From the NCBI RefSeq assembly GCF_900230225.1, contig NZ_OCNH01000003.1:682001-746000 (forward strand): DNA of 64,000 nt. Direction: 5' to 3'. The notes below the pieces were generated by a model. That model did no database searches. It was not told the DNA's origin and worked only from the letters and a program-made list of their open reading frames with translations. Source of the stretch: Spirosoma fluviale (lineage in GTDB: Bacteria; Bacteroidota; Bacteroidia; Cytophagales; Spirosomataceae). The position numbers and the translations under genes were made by a program. Below, piece after piece: positions 7,798 through 16,898 of the stretch. The number at the start of each line of letters is the position of its first letter. Positions within the stretch are counted from its first letter, which is position 1.

Positions 7798-10197
7798 ATG
7801 TGTATGCGCCAATTACTTCTTCTTCTGACTATACTGTTGCCCTTATGTTGCCAGTCTCAATCCAGCCAGACGATACGCATGTCCGGGCTCCAGCAACCCG
7901 TCGAAATCATCCGCGACCGCTGGGGCGTCAATCATATTTATGCCCAAAATGAACACGATCTGTTCTTTGCCCAGGGCTATTCGGCGGCTCAGGATCGATT
8001 GTTTCAACTGGAAATCTGGCGTCGGCAGGCGACCGGAACGGTGGCGGAACTGCTCGGCCCGCAGGAAGTGAAACGGGACATTGGTACTCGCCTGTTCCGG
8101 TACAAACCGAACGCAACCCCGGCCGATATAGATAAAGAACTGCTGCATTATCACCCGCATGGGCCGCTGATTGTAAAAGCGTTTGTGGCCGGGATCAACG
8201 CCTACGTTACCGAAATCCTGAAAACGCCCGAAAAGCTGCCGTTCGAGTTTCGGGTGCTTGATACGAAACCCGGTTTATGGACGCCCGAGGTAGTCATTAG
8301 CCGCCATCAGGGACTTATGTACAATGTGCGGGAGGAATTGAACTACGGTCGACTGGTCAAATTAATCGGTGCCGATAAGCTCCGCGAATTACAATGGTTT
8401 CATCCACAGCCTCCGGCTTCAACAACGAAATCGCCTACTCCGGACCTGACTCTTCACGTAAATGGCGACGAACTGTTTCAGCCGATTCTGGAGCTTTACG
8501 AAGCCTACCGTTTGCCGCTTAAATTTAATGGCCAGGCGACAAAAGCAGACGAAGATGAGGCAAGCCTGAACCGTGGCTTCGACGCCGATAAGCAATATGT
8601 TGGCTCCAATAACTGGGTTATTTCGGGTGATAAATCGGCCAGCGGGTACCCAATGCTTGCCAACGATCCGCACCGGGCACAGTCGACGCCCTCGCTACGG
8701 TACTGGGTTCATCTCGTTGCACCGGATTGGAATGTGGTGGGGGCTGGCGAACCCACGCTGCCGGGGGTATCAATCGGGCATAATGACTACGGCGCATGGG
8801 GCCTTACCATTTTTGAAACGGACAACGAAGATCTGTACGTCTACGAAACCAATCCCGCCAATCCAAACCAGTACCGCTACAAAGGGAAAGGGGCCACGTA
8901 TCGCTGGCTGACGATGAAAACGATCACCGAAACTATACCCCTAAAAGGTGGCCAGCCCGTTACAGCTACCCTCAAGTATACCCTTCATGGTCCGGTAGTT
9001 TTCGAAGATGCGAAACACCACAAAGCGTATGCTGTTCGGTCTGGTGGTTTAGAAATCGGCTCTGCGCCCTATCTGGCCAGCCTGCGAATGAATCAGGCCC
9101 GCAACTGGACCGAGTTTCGGAAGGCTTGTCTATACAGTCGGGTACCGGGCGAAAACATGATCTGGGCCGATAAAACCGGTACCATTGGCTGGCAGTCGGT
9201 AGGGCTGGCACCTATTCGGAAGAACTTTACGGGGCTGGTGCCGGTGCCCGGCGATGGCCGGTTCGAGTGGAGCGGCTTTCTGCCCATCGACCAGTTGCCG
9301 AACAAACTAAACCCGCCCGAAGGTTACGTGGCTACGGCCAATAACAATTTGACCGCCACCAATTATCCCCATCGGGATGCCCTCGGCTGGACATGGTCGA
9401 GTCCTTCGCGGGCGCATCGGATTGAAGAAGTCCTGAACGATGGTACCCGGAAAACGCTCGTCGATTTTATGGCGTTACAGGCCGATTACCTGTCGATTCC
9501 GGCCCGGACGCTGGTGCCGTTACTGCAAAATCTGGCGTCGCCCAACGACCGCATCGAGCAAGCCCTGAGCTACCTGCGCCGGTGGGACTATAAATTGACG
9601 CCTAATTCCGTTGCTGCTTCGATTTATGTAGCCTGGGAAGGGCAACTGAAGCAAGCCGTTTATCAGGAAAAAGTACCTAAAGTAGCCCAGCCGTATTTTA
9701 AAAGCCTGCCAACCAAGCGCGTCTTTGATGCGTTACTCGTGCCAACCCCGGCTCGTGATAGTTTGCTGTTGGCTTGCCTGGGTCGGGCCGTAGATGAATT
9801 AAACGATCGGCTGGGAGCCGACATGGACGACTGGTCGTACGGGCAACGGAAAAATAAACACATTACGATTACGCATCCGATGAGTAATCTGGTCGATAAG
9901 GCCATGCGTCAGAAAATAAACTTTGGACCCGTAGCGCGGGGTGGTTATGCCGAAACGGTAAACGCCACGGGCAACGACCTGAACCAGACACACGGGGCCT
10001 CGTTCCGTATTTTGGTTGACACGGAGGATTGGGACAAAACGCTGGGCATCAATACTCCCGGTCAGTCGGGCAACCCTGAAAGTACACATTATGGCGATTT
10101 ATTCCCGATTTGGGCCGAGAATAGCTATTTCCCGGTATTCTTCACCAGGGAGAAAATCAAGACCGTTGCCGAAGGAACGACGGTGCTGAAACCGTAA
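7798..10197 (+). CDS. Penicillin acylase family amidase (Ntn hydrolase)
   Basis: A 799-residue penicillin G acylase/acyl-homoserine-lactone acylase type protein. These enzymes hydrolyse amide bonds of acylated small molecules and mature by self-cleavage. The conserved alpha-chain start (VEIIRDRWGVNHIYAQNEHDLFFAQGYSAAQDRLFQ) is clear. The beta chain should begin at the Ser encoded at 8605-8607 (residue 270) in the VGSNNWV motif, which supplies the N-terminal nucleophile. The N terminus LLLLLTILLPLCC looks like a signal peptide with a possible lipobox. ATG at 7798 or 7804 fits this better than a start further upstream. The true substrate cannot be told from sequence; penicillin need not be it. 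The stop codon touches a long palindrome. Confidence 0.9.
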   Translation: MCMRQLLLLLTILLPLCCQSQSSQTIRMSGLQQPVEIIRDRWGVNHIYAQNEHDLFFAQGYSAAQDRLFQLEIWRRQATGTVAELLGPQEVKRDIGTRLFRYKPNATPADIDKELLHYHPHGPLIVKAFVAGINAYVTEILKTPEKLPFEFRVLDTKPGLWTPEVVISRHQGLMYNVREELNYGRLVKLIGADKLRELQWFHPQPPASTTKSPTPDLTLHVNGDELFQPILELYEAYRLPLKFNGQATKADEDEASLNRGFDADKQYVGSNNWVISGDKSASGYPMLANDPHRAQSTPSLRYWVHLVAPDWNVVGAGEPTLPGVSIGHNDYGAWGLTIFETDNEDLYVYETNPANPNQYRYKGKGATYRWLTMKTITETIPLKGGQPVTATLKYTLHGPVVFEDAKHHKAYAVRSGGLEIGSAPYLASLRMNQARNWTEFRKACLYSRVPGENMIWADKTGTIGWQSVGLAPIRKNFTGLVPVPGDGRFEWSGFLPIDQLPNKLNPPEGYVATANNNLTATNYPHRDALGWTWSSPSRAHRIEEVLNDGTRKTLVDFMALQADYLSIPARTLVPLLQNLASPNDRIEQALSYLRRWDYKLTPNSVAASIYVAWEGQLKQAVYQEKVPKVAQPYFKSLPTKRVFDALLVPTPARDSLLLACLGRAVDELNDRLGADMDDWSYGQRKNKHITITHPMSNLVDKAMRQKINFGPVARGGYAETVNATGNDLNQTHGASFRILVDTEDWDKTLGINTPGQSGNPESTHYGDLFPIWAENSYFPVFFTREKIKTVAEGTTVLKP

Positions 10198-10282
10198 GTA
10201 GCGTGGCTGGGAAGCCGCGTAGCCGCAGGCTAACAGACAAATGATATTAGCCTGCGGCTACGCGGCTTCCCAGCCGCGCTAC
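10198..10282. repeat. Paired-hairpin palindrome (REPIN-like), locus A
   Basis: Two 36-nt arms (10198-10233 and 10247-10282) are complementary at 35 of 36 positions around a 13-nt spacer. Each arm contains its own smaller hairpins: GGCT-GGGA-AGCC, and TAGCC-GCA-GGCTA. The element begins at the base after the acylase stop and ends 30 bp before argS. It has no T run, so a REP-type element is more likely than a simple terminator. Confidence 0.75.
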
Positions 10283-10312
10283 TCTTCCTTACATTTCGTA
10301 CTTTTGTGGGTA

Positions 10313-12112
10313 ATGGATATTCAGTCAACATTACAAGCCGACATTACACAGGCAATTGCCGAACTCTATCCGGGCAATTCCGGCGATGTACAACTTTCGC
10401 CGACAAAGAAAGAGTTTGAGGGGCAGTATACCTTCGTTACTTTTTCGTTAACTAAAGCACTCCGTCAGGCACCGGCACAAATCGGTCAGGCCATCGGTAA
10501 CTGGCTGGACAGCAACAGTTCGGTTGTCAGTAAATTCAACGTCGTACAGGGGTTTTTGAACATTAGTGTTTCGGATGCTACCTGGGTTGAGGTGTTGAAC
10601 GGTATGGTTACCAATGCTTCGTTTGGTACCCTGCCGTCGAAAGGGCAGTCGGTGATGGTCGAATTCTCGTCGCCAAATACCAACAAACCGCTGCACCTGG
10701 GCCACTTACGGAATAACTTTCTGGGCGATTCGGTGAGCCGGATTCTGGCCGCAAATGGCTACGACGTTGTTAAAACCTGTATTGTTAATGACCGGGGCGT
10801 GCATATCTGCAAATCCATGCTGGCCTACCGGATGTTTGGGGTCGATGCATCGGGCCAATGGGAAACACCAGAGTCGTCGGGTCTGAAAGGCGACCACCTG
10901 ATCGGGAAATACTACGTGCTGTTCGACAAAGCCTACAAAGCGCAGGTGGAGGAGATGGTAGCGCAGGGAACGCCTAAAGAAGTAGCTGAAAAGACCGCAC
11001 CACTCATGCAGGAAGTCCAGCAGATGCTGCGCCTTTGGGAGCAGGGCGACCCGGCAACCGTTGCCCTCTGGCAGCAGTTAAACAACTGGGTGTATGCCGG
11101 TTTCGATGTTACCTATAAAAGCATCGGCGTTAGCTTCGACAAGACCTATTACGAATCGAATACCTACTTGCTCGGCAAAGAGATTGTGGAGGAAGGAATC
11201 CAGAAAGGTGTCTTTTATCGTAAAGAGGATGGCTCCGTCTGGATTGACCTGACGGAAGAAGGGCTGGATCAGAAGCTTGTTCTCCGGGCGGATGGCACGT
11301 CGGTTTACATAACCCAGGACCTGGGCACTACCGATCTGAAGTTTCAGGATTTCGGCAGCGACCGACAGATATGGGTAGTTGGAAACGAGCAGGACTATCA
11401 TTTTAACGTGCTGTTTGCCATTCTTCGCAAGTTGGGTCGGGCCTACGCCAATGGGCTGTATCACCTCTCGTATGGCATGGTCGACCTGCCAACGGGTAAG
11501 ATGAAATCCCGTGAGGGCACCGTTGTCGATGCCGATGATCTGATTCAGGAAACAACGGATGCGGCTTCGAATGCGGCCGATGAAGCAGCTAAAGGCAAAC
11601 TCGACGATTTTAGTGACGACGAGAAAAAGGCCTTGTTTCAAATGCTGGGTTTAGGCGCGCTGAAATACTACCTGCTAAAGGTCGACCCGCAGAAACGGAT
11701 GCAGTTCAACCCGGAAGAGTCGGTTGATTTGCATGGCAATACAGGCCCTTATATTCAGTACGTTCACGCCCGGATTAGGTCTATTTTGCGGAAAGCTACC
11801 GAGACGGGTATGGCGCTGGACGGTTTGGTCACGACTACGGCGCTGGACGATGTTGAGCAACAACTGGTACTTTTGTTGAGCCAGTACCCACAACGAATTG
11901 CCGATGCCGGAGCGGACTACGCACCGTCTTACATTGCGCAGTATGCTTACGAACTGGCGAAAACATTCAACCAGTTTTATGATAAGCTGTCCATTTTGAA
12001 AGAAACAGATTCCGTAAAACTGCACAGCCGCCTTGTTTTGTCGAAACTGGTTGGTGAAACTATTCGTAAGGCAATGGGTTTATTGGGCATAGAAGTACCC
12101 GAGAAAATGTAG
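10313..12112 (+). CDS. argS: Arginyl-tRNA synthetase
   Basis: A 599-residue class Ia aminoacyl-tRNA synthetase charging tRNA-Arg in the cytoplasm. It shows the N-terminal Arg-tRNA synthetase add-on domain (1-110), the HIGH-type signature in SPNTNKPLHLGHLRNN, a Rossmann catalytic core, the KMS-loop equivalent MKSREGTVV and a C-terminal DALR anticodon-binding domain starting near HGNTGPYIQYVHAR. ATG at 10313 is chosen since the protein family starts there; the frame is open further upstream, into the palindrome. A TACTTTTG box at 10299-10306 resembles a Bacteroidota -7 element and would give a very short leader. Length is normal for the family. Confidence 0.95.
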   Translation: MDIQSTLQADITQAIAELYPGNSGDVQLSPTKKEFEGQYTFVTFSLTKALRQAPAQIGQAIGNWLDSNSSVVSKFNVVQGFLNISVSDATWVEVLNGMVTNASFGTLPSKGQSVMVEFSSPNTNKPLHLGHLRNNFLGDSVSRILAANGYDVVKTCIVNDRGVHICKSMLAYRMFGVDASGQWETPESSGLKGDHLIGKYYVLFDKAYKAQVEEMVAQGTPKEVAEKTAPLMQEVQQMLRLWEQGDPATVALWQQLNNWVYAGFDVTYKSIGVSFDKTYYESNTYLLGKEIVEEGIQKGVFYRKEDGSVWIDLTEEGLDQKLVLRADGTSVYITQDLGTTDLKFQDFGSDRQIWVVGNEQDYHFNVLFAILRKLGRAYANGLYHLSYGMVDLPTGKMKSREGTVVDADDLIQETTDAASNAADEAAKGKLDDFSDDEKKALFQMLGLGALKYYLLKVDPQKRMQFNPEESVDLHGNTGPYIQYVHARIRSILRKATETGMALDGLVTTTALDDVEQQLVLLLSQYPQRIADAGADYAPSYIAQYAYELAKTFNQFYDKLSILKETDSVKLHSRLVLSKLVGETIRKAMGLLGIEVPEKM

Positions 12113-12179
12113 TTAGTCAGTTCTAATTCAGTACCTTTAAATCACTATTGCCAAATTCTACCAAAACGAAAAACTAACC

Positions 12180-12800
12180 ATGAAAAAGAATTTAGTTTTT
12201 ACCTTAATCGGCGTCGTCGTCATTGCAACCCTCACCAGCTTTATGTCATTCTCAACACTCGTCAAAGGTATTTTCAGCAACAAAAGTGAAGCCATTGCCG
12301 CTCCTGCCAATGCGGTTGCACCAGCTAAAAGTCTGTACGATTTTACTGTAAATTCACTGGATGGTAAGCCGGTAGCCCTGAAAGCTTACAAAGGCAAAAA
12401 GGTTGTTATCCTGAACGTAGCGTCGAAGTGCGGTTTCACACCACAGTATGCCGACTGGGAGAAATTCTATAAAGAACATGGCAGCAAGATTGTTGTGCTT
12501 GGCTTCCCTGCCAACAACTTTGGTAGCCAGGAGCCCGGTAGCAGCGAAGATATCGCTACCTTCTGCCAGAAAAACTACGGGGTAACGTTCCCTATGTTCG
12601 AGAAAGTATCGGTACTGGGCGACGACCAGGCTCCATTGTACAAGTGGCTGACCGACAAGTCGATGAACGGCTGGAATGAAAAAGCCCCAACCTGGAACTT
12701 CTGCAAATACGTGATCAACGAAAAAGGTGAACTGACGAACTTCTTTGCCTCGAAAGTGAAGCCAACCGACGACGAGTTTAAGAAAGCAGTAGGTATTTAA
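12180..12800 (+). CDS. Glutathione peroxidase family thiol peroxidase, exported or anchored
   Basis: A 206-residue protein of the GPx/BsaA family, which reduces peroxides using a catalytic Cys and usually thioredoxin in bacteria. The peroxidatic Cys is C84 in NVASKCGFTPQY. The conserved GFPANNFGSQEPGS and WNFCKY segments follow, the last with the active-site Trp and Asn. Residues ~1-28 are hydrophobic, and an Ala/Pro linker leads to the enzyme domain at about 50, so it is probably anchored in the inner membrane or secreted. Most family members are cytoplasmic, which makes this N-terminal extension notable. A palindrome follows directly after the stop. Confidence 0.9.
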   Translation: MKKNLVFTLIGVVVIATLTSFMSFSTLVKGIFSNKSEAIAAPANAVAPAKSLYDFTVNSLDGKPVALKAYKGKKVVILNVASKCGFTPQYADWEKFYKEHGSKIVVLGFPANNFGSQEPGSSEDIATFCQKNYGVTFPMFEKVSVLGDDQAPLYKWLTDKSMNGWNEKAPTWNFCKYVINEKGELTNFFASKVKPTDDEFKKAVGI

Positions 12801-12809
12801 TTAATTAGC

Positions 12810-12879
12810 GAATGAGCGAATGAGCGAATGAGTGAATAGTCTATTGAAACTATTCACTCATTCGCTCATTCGCTCATTC
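12810..12879. repeat. GAATGAG-repeat palindrome, 31-bp perfect arms
   Basis: Arms 12810-12840 and 12849-12879 are perfectly complementary around an 8-nt loop. Each arm is itself an iteration of GAATGAGC/T. It fills the space between the peroxidase gene and menA. Two related palindromes occur at 24844-24928 and 59227-59286. Confidence 0.8.
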
Positions 12880-12890
12880 AGCATTTCACT

Positions 12891-13784
12891 ATGAAAAGCT
12901 GGATTGCGGCTGCCCGGCCGCGTACATTACCGCTGGCTCTGGCCAGTATTATTCTCGGCAGTTTTCTGGCGTTCGCCAATCAGCATTTTGACTGGAAAAT
13001 AGCCGTGCTGGCTGCTTTGACAACTATCTTTCTGCAAATCCTGTCCAACTTTGCTAATGACTACGGCGATGCGGTTTCGGGTAAAGACACCGAACTTCGG
13101 GTGGGTCCCCGCCGGGCCGTAGCGACCGGTGATATTACCAAAGAGGCCATGCTTCGGGGCATAATCCTCATGGCCGCGCTCTCCTTAGTTTGTGGGATTG
13201 GGTTGCTGATGGTGGCTTTTTATACCGTAGAACCCAAAATTTTCTGGTTTTTCTTTGTACTGGGGTTGCTCAGCATTGCGGCAGCCATTGGCTATACCAA
13301 CGGCAAACGCCCGTACGGATACGCTGGTTTTGGAGATATTGCCGTGCTGATTTTCTTCGGCTGGGTGGGTGTTTTGGGTACGTATTTTCTGTATACCCTG
13401 TCTTTCAGTCCGTTGCTGTTACTTCCTGCCACGAGTGTTGGCCTGTTTGCCACGGGTGTACTGAACATCAATAATATCCGTGATATCGAAACCGACACCA
13501 TGACAGGGAAACGTTCCATTCCGGCCCGACTCGGTCTGCCACGCGCTATCCGCTACCATTGGGGATTACTCATTGCCGGCATGGCCTGCGCCGTTGCTTA
13601 CTCGTTTCTTACAGATTCGTCGGCGGTGGGATACCTTTACGTATTGGCCTTCCCGTTATTTTTTCTGAACGGTCGTGCCGTTGCCACGCACAACCGCCCC
13701 GTTGAGCTAAACGCCCGACTTGGGCAACTGGCACTAACCACCCTGCTATTCGTTATCCTGTTCGGGATAGGGCAGGTTCTGTAA
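12891..13784 (+). CDS. menA: 1,4-dihydroxy-2-naphthoate polyprenyltransferase
   Basis: A 297-residue UbiA-superfamily membrane prenyltransferase, probably MenA. MenA attaches the polyprenyl tail to dihydroxynaphthoate in menaquinone synthesis. It opens with the MenA-like SWIAAARPRTLPLALASIILGS. It contains the first Asp-rich site in NFANDYGDAVSGKDTELRVGPRRAVATGDI and the second in NNIRDIETDTMTGKRSIPARLG, with about eight hydrophobic membrane segments. The RVGPRR and NNIRD signatures favour MenA over UbiA or the ebo-cluster prenyltransferase EboC. The stop codon lies inside the left arm of a 33-bp palindrome. Confidence 0.88.
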   Translation: MKSWIAAARPRTLPLALASIILGSFLAFANQHFDWKIAVLAALTTIFLQILSNFANDYGDAVSGKDTELRVGPRRAVATGDITKEAMLRGIILMAALSLVCGIGLLMVAFYTVEPKIFWFFFVLGLLSIAAAIGYTNGKRPYGYAGFGDIAVLIFFGWVGVLGTYFLYTLSFSPLLLLPATSVGLFATGVLNINNIRDIETDTMTGKRSIPARLGLPRAIRYHWGLLIAGMACAVAYSFLTDSSAVGYLYVLAFPLFFLNGRAVATHNRPVELNARLGQLALTTLLFVILFGIGQVL

Positions 13785-13852
13785 TACCGACCGTCCCGGT
13801 CGGGTGTAAAGAGTTTGTGTTACACCCGACCGGGACGGTCGGTATTACAGAA
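13777..13852. repeat. Paired-hairpin palindrome (REPIN-like), locus B
   Basis: Perfect 33-bp arms, 13777-13809 and 13820-13852. Each arm folds alone as CCGACC-GTCCC-GGTCGG. The left arm contains the menA stop codon and the right arm ends seven bases before the stop of the convergent phosphatase gene. It could serve as a two-way terminator even without T runs. Confidence 0.78.
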
Positions 13853-13858
13853 ATTGGT

Positions 13859-16183
13859 CTACTGCTTCACTATTTTCCTGATAACCTTACTTTCTCCAGC
13901 CTGAATTGTCAGCAGGTACGTTCCTGTAGCAGCGGGCAGCTGAATGGATTCTGATAGGGACATAACCGGGCCAAACTGCTTCTGGAATACGGCACGGCCC
14001 TGTATATCGCGCAGTACTATACTCACTTCTTTCTTTTGCGTTGTCGACAATTGGACAAAAACCGCTTCATGGGCCGGATTGGGATAAACGCTTAGCTGTC
14101 CACCCGCAAACGTTTCTTCGGCCGTTGGTAGAAGTATCGTTACCGTAGCCTCTCCCGATGTGCTCCCAATGCCACAGCTATTCTCGACGCTTGCCACTGT
14201 ATACAGGGTAGTTTTTTCGGGTTGTAGTGTCAGGATCGTGGGGTTGGCGCTGCCCGAAAACGGCGTACCATCCGACAGGCTACCCCGCCAGGGGCCATCG
14301 CCCGTAAAGGTGAGCGTTAAGGAAACCGGCTGTCCCTGCGCCAGGGTTGTGGAGCCGGATAACGTGGCCGTTGGTAGTGGTTTTATAGTGAAAGCATCGC
14401 TCGCAACAAGTTGAATATAAGGAATGCCACGGGGTCTTATCCGAAGCTTATACCCTGTTCCGGGCAATAGGGTAGCAGGCAGGGTTGCTTTCAGCGTTTC
14501 TAACGCACCTGAGCCAATGATTTGTTCGGGTATGAAACTGCCCGATGCATCCGAAAGGAGCACCTCGTACTGCCAGCCAGCGGCTTTGGTCGTATGCTCA
14601 AGCATAGCAGTGAGGGCAATGGTACTCCCGGCACATAAAGCAGTAACTCCGGCCACATTGGTTGTCAATTTCGGCTGTTGCTGTACGGAAATGGTAAACT
14701 GGTCGGTCAGGCATTGGCGACCGTCGGTTACGGCGATCGGAATAGTGCCCGATTGATCCGCTACGTACCGGATGCTCCGGCTGGTTTTGCCATCCGGCCA
14801 TCGGTAATCACCCAGCCAGGATGCTGCCAACTGAAGTGTATCGCCGTATTCGGCTGTTAAAGAGGTTGTTGTGTTGACGTTTTTCATGATGGTAAACTTG
14901 TCCTGTACGGACCCATCTGCCATTATCAGCTGCGCATCCAGCCGGTTATCAGTTATATCCAGCAGCATGGAGCCGCCAAGCGTTGTGTTGTTAAAGACGG
15001 TAGCCGGATGCGGAAAGCCCGGAGACTGTCCGCCTACCTGTCCGCCCGATCCGTTTACGATATAGACCGTTCCCTGGCCTTTTGTGAGAATAGGGCAGGA
15101 GTTAGGCGAGCCATCATACCGCCCCGTTGTGGTCTCGGCGATGTTGACTGTCTTATCGAACGTATCAGCCAAACCCCGAAGGTCTTTAATCCGGTAGGTT
15201 CGTTCGTAACCGTGGCTATGGCCGTTCAGGACCAGGTCTACGCCGTATCGCTCCAGAATGGGGGTTAAATTCTCCCGTATAAGCTTCATGGATAGCTGCG
15301 TATCGGAGTTGTGCCCCCCTTTGCTGTAAGGCGGATGGTGGAAAATGACAATTGTCCACGGAAGTTTATTGGCGGCAAGGTCACGTTTTAACCATTGAAC
15401 CTGGGCCGAGGTGGTGTCGTACAGACGAAATTGCCCATCTGGCCTGCCCTGCGAGTCGAGCGAAACGAGGTGGACATTGCCATAATCGGCTGAATAATAG
15501 GACTTGGAGCCGGAGGGAACCCCACCAGCCTCGCCTTTTTCCGGGAAAGCAAACAGCTTGTAGTAAGGAACGTTGAAGTTGGTTTCACTATCGGCGTAAT
15601 CGTGATTGCCGGGCGTTATAAAGAGCGGTGTGTTGCGTAACGTTTGTGGGTAAACGGAAAAGACAAACTGCTGGTATTCGTCGTCAAATCCGAATGAATA
15701 AGCGTTATCGCCAAGCCAGAGCCAGAGGTCGGCCGGGCGGTTGGCGGTCGCCTTCTGGTAAGCCTGGTAGACGTTTCGCTGGTTTTCCGAACCGTTGCCA
15801 AAATCCCCTAATGCCCACAAGCGCACCGGTCTGGTATCACCGGTTGGTAAGGCTGTTTTTACGTAGTAATCCGGTCCGTTTGTTAGTTGAGTATCATCGA
15901 AGCCAACCGCATAGGCATAACGGGTAACAGGTTGAAGACCCGTGATTGTCAGGCTATGGTCAAGAACAGGTTGCGTCTCACGGACGGTTTCTGTCAATGA
16001 TTCTGCTGATTTGCCAAACCAAACCCGACCTGTTGTTGGCAGATCGGTACGCCAGCGAACAATGACTGATGTGGGTGTAACGACTTGTAAATAAGGGCCT
16101 CGAACTAGTTTAGGTGTTTGTGCCAGAATAGGTTGACTAATAAACAAAGGAACACTTATAAGCAGGTAAAATCGTATGTTCAT
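13859..16183 (-). CDS. Secreted metallophosphoesterase with a type IX sorting domain
   Basis: A 774-residue secreted protein. After a signal peptide ending ILA-Q comes a purple-acid-phosphatase-type fibronectin III domain (about 27-110, LVRGPYLQVVTPTSVIVRW). A calcineurin-like metallophosphoesterase domain follows, with metal-ligand motifs LGDFGNG, LWLGDNAY, TPGNHDY and GHSHGYER. Ig-like regions follow, then a C-terminal T9SS sorting domain (SVYPNPAHEAVFVQL ... GTYLLTIQAGESKVIRKIVKQ). It should hydrolyse phosphoesters outside the cell or at the surface after export by the type IX system. ATG at 16183 is preferred over an upstream start eight codons earlier because the signal peptide begins there. 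Confidence 0.9.
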   Translation of the reverse strand: MNIRFYLLISVPLFISQPILAQTPKLVRGPYLQVVTPTSVIVRWRTDLPTTGRVWFGKSAESLTETVRETQPVLDHSLTITGLQPVTRYAYAVGFDDTQLTNGPDYYVKTALPTGDTRPVRLWALGDFGNGSENQRNVYQAYQKATANRPADLWLWLGDNAYSFGFDDEYQQFVFSVYPQTLRNTPLFITPGNHDYADSETNFNVPYYKLFAFPEKGEAGGVPSGSKSYYSADYGNVHLVSLDSQGRPDGQFRLYDTTSAQVQWLKRDLAANKLPWTIVIFHHPPYSKGGHNSDTQLSMKLIRENLTPILERYGVDLVLNGHSHGYERTYRIKDLRGLADTFDKTVNIAETTTGRYDGSPNSCPILTKGQGTVYIVNGSGGQVGGQSPGFPHPATVFNNTTLGGSMLLDITDNRLDAQLIMADGSVQDKFTIMKNVNTTTSLTAEYGDTLQLAASWLGDYRWPDGKTSRSIRYVADQSGTIPIAVTDGRQCLTDQFTISVQQQPKLTTNVAGVTALCAGSTIALTAMLEHTTKAAGWQYEVLLSDASGSFIPEQIIGSGALETLKATLPATLLPGTGYKLRIRPRGIPYIQLVASDAFTIKPLPTATLSGSTTLAQGQPVSLTLTFTGDGPWRGSLSDGTPFSGSANPTILTLQPEKTTLYTVASVENSCGIGSTSGEATVTILLPTAEETFAGGQLSVYPNPAHEAVFVQLSTTQKKEVSIVLRDIQGRAVFQKQFGPVMSLSESIQLPAATGTYLLTIQAGESKVIRKIVKQ

Positions 16184-16276
16184 CGTTACGGTGGTCACTA
16201 AATCCACCGTAAAAGTACATTCGCTACTAAGAACATCCTACAATTGGGAAGACTTAACGGCAAGATAAGCTGTTAC

Positions 16277-16678
16277 CTATTTGTTATTTGTCAGCGCCTG
16301 ATGCATCCGAAGTAAATACCGTACTGGCCAATCGCTGTGATTATACGACTCCAGCTGATTTAGCTTGAAAAGCAATTGACGCTCAATTCGTCTTCGTTCC
16401 TCAGGAGGAAGGCTTTTGAGATTGGCAGGCAACTCGAGGAGCACCTGATTCAGTTGAACACAGGCGGTTACCGGTAAGGTAAAGTGGTTGGCGAGTCGTT
16501 CAACGTCCGACAGCTTCCATAAGTCGGGTTTTGAACGACGGTTTCGGATCGCATTCCCGCTTAGGCCCACGGCAATTCCTAATTGCTCATCATTGAGCGA
16601 ACACTCACGCAGCCGCCACATAACGGCCTGATAGTTATTGATAAATGAGTGTAGTGTCGTGCGTAAATAATCAACCAA
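16277..16678 (-). CDS. Small protein with a possible helix-turn-helix, function unknown
   Basis: A 133-residue protein of unknown role. Residues ~28-62 (LNDEQLGIAVGLSGNAIRNRRSKPDLWKLSDVERLANHF, read in parts) look like a helix-turn-helix of the XRE type: a short recognition-like segment, then a helix that reads as the usual helix 4. It has no metal site or membrane segment. The frame opens with TTG; an internal ATG at residue 20 is the alternative. It sits between the phosphatase and ileS genes with no close partner. A DNA-binding role is an inference from the helix pattern only. Confidence 0.5.
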   Translation of the reverse strand: MVDYLRTTLHSFINNYQAVMWRLRECSLNDEQLGIAVGLSGNAIRNRRSKPDLWKLSDVERLANHFTLPVTACVQLNQVLLELPANLKSLPPEERRRIERQLLFKLNQLESYNHSDWPVRYLLRMHQALTNNK

Positions 16679-16840
16679 GGTAGTAGTAATTTAATGAACG
16701 CAGCAGGTACGGTGGCGCTGCCGAATCGGTCTTGTGAAAAGTGATATACAGCGTTTGTACAACATTCGTGCCGTTATAAAGTAGCTTGCGCTCATGGTTG
16801 GCAATCGATATCTGTTCGTTTTGGCGCTTGCCTGAAAGCA

Positions 16841-16872
16841 AAAAAGTCACCCCGTTTCCGGGATGACTTTTA
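16841..16872 (-). terminator. Terminator of ileS
   Basis: The stem AAAAGTCATCCCG / CGGGGTGACTTTT (minus strand, one G-T pair) has a GAAA-type loop and a following T run. It lies 27 bp past the ileS stop. The 220-bp gap 16679-16898 shows nothing else recognisable. Confidence 0.8.
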
Positions 16873-16898
16873 AATAGGCCAGTAGCGTAATGACTGAG

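Noticed and set aside
12891..13784. UbiA-type prenyltransferase as the missing EboC
   Set aside because: The DYGDAVSGKDTELRVGPRR and NNIRDIETD signatures fit MenA, and the gene is 47 kb from the ebo genes.
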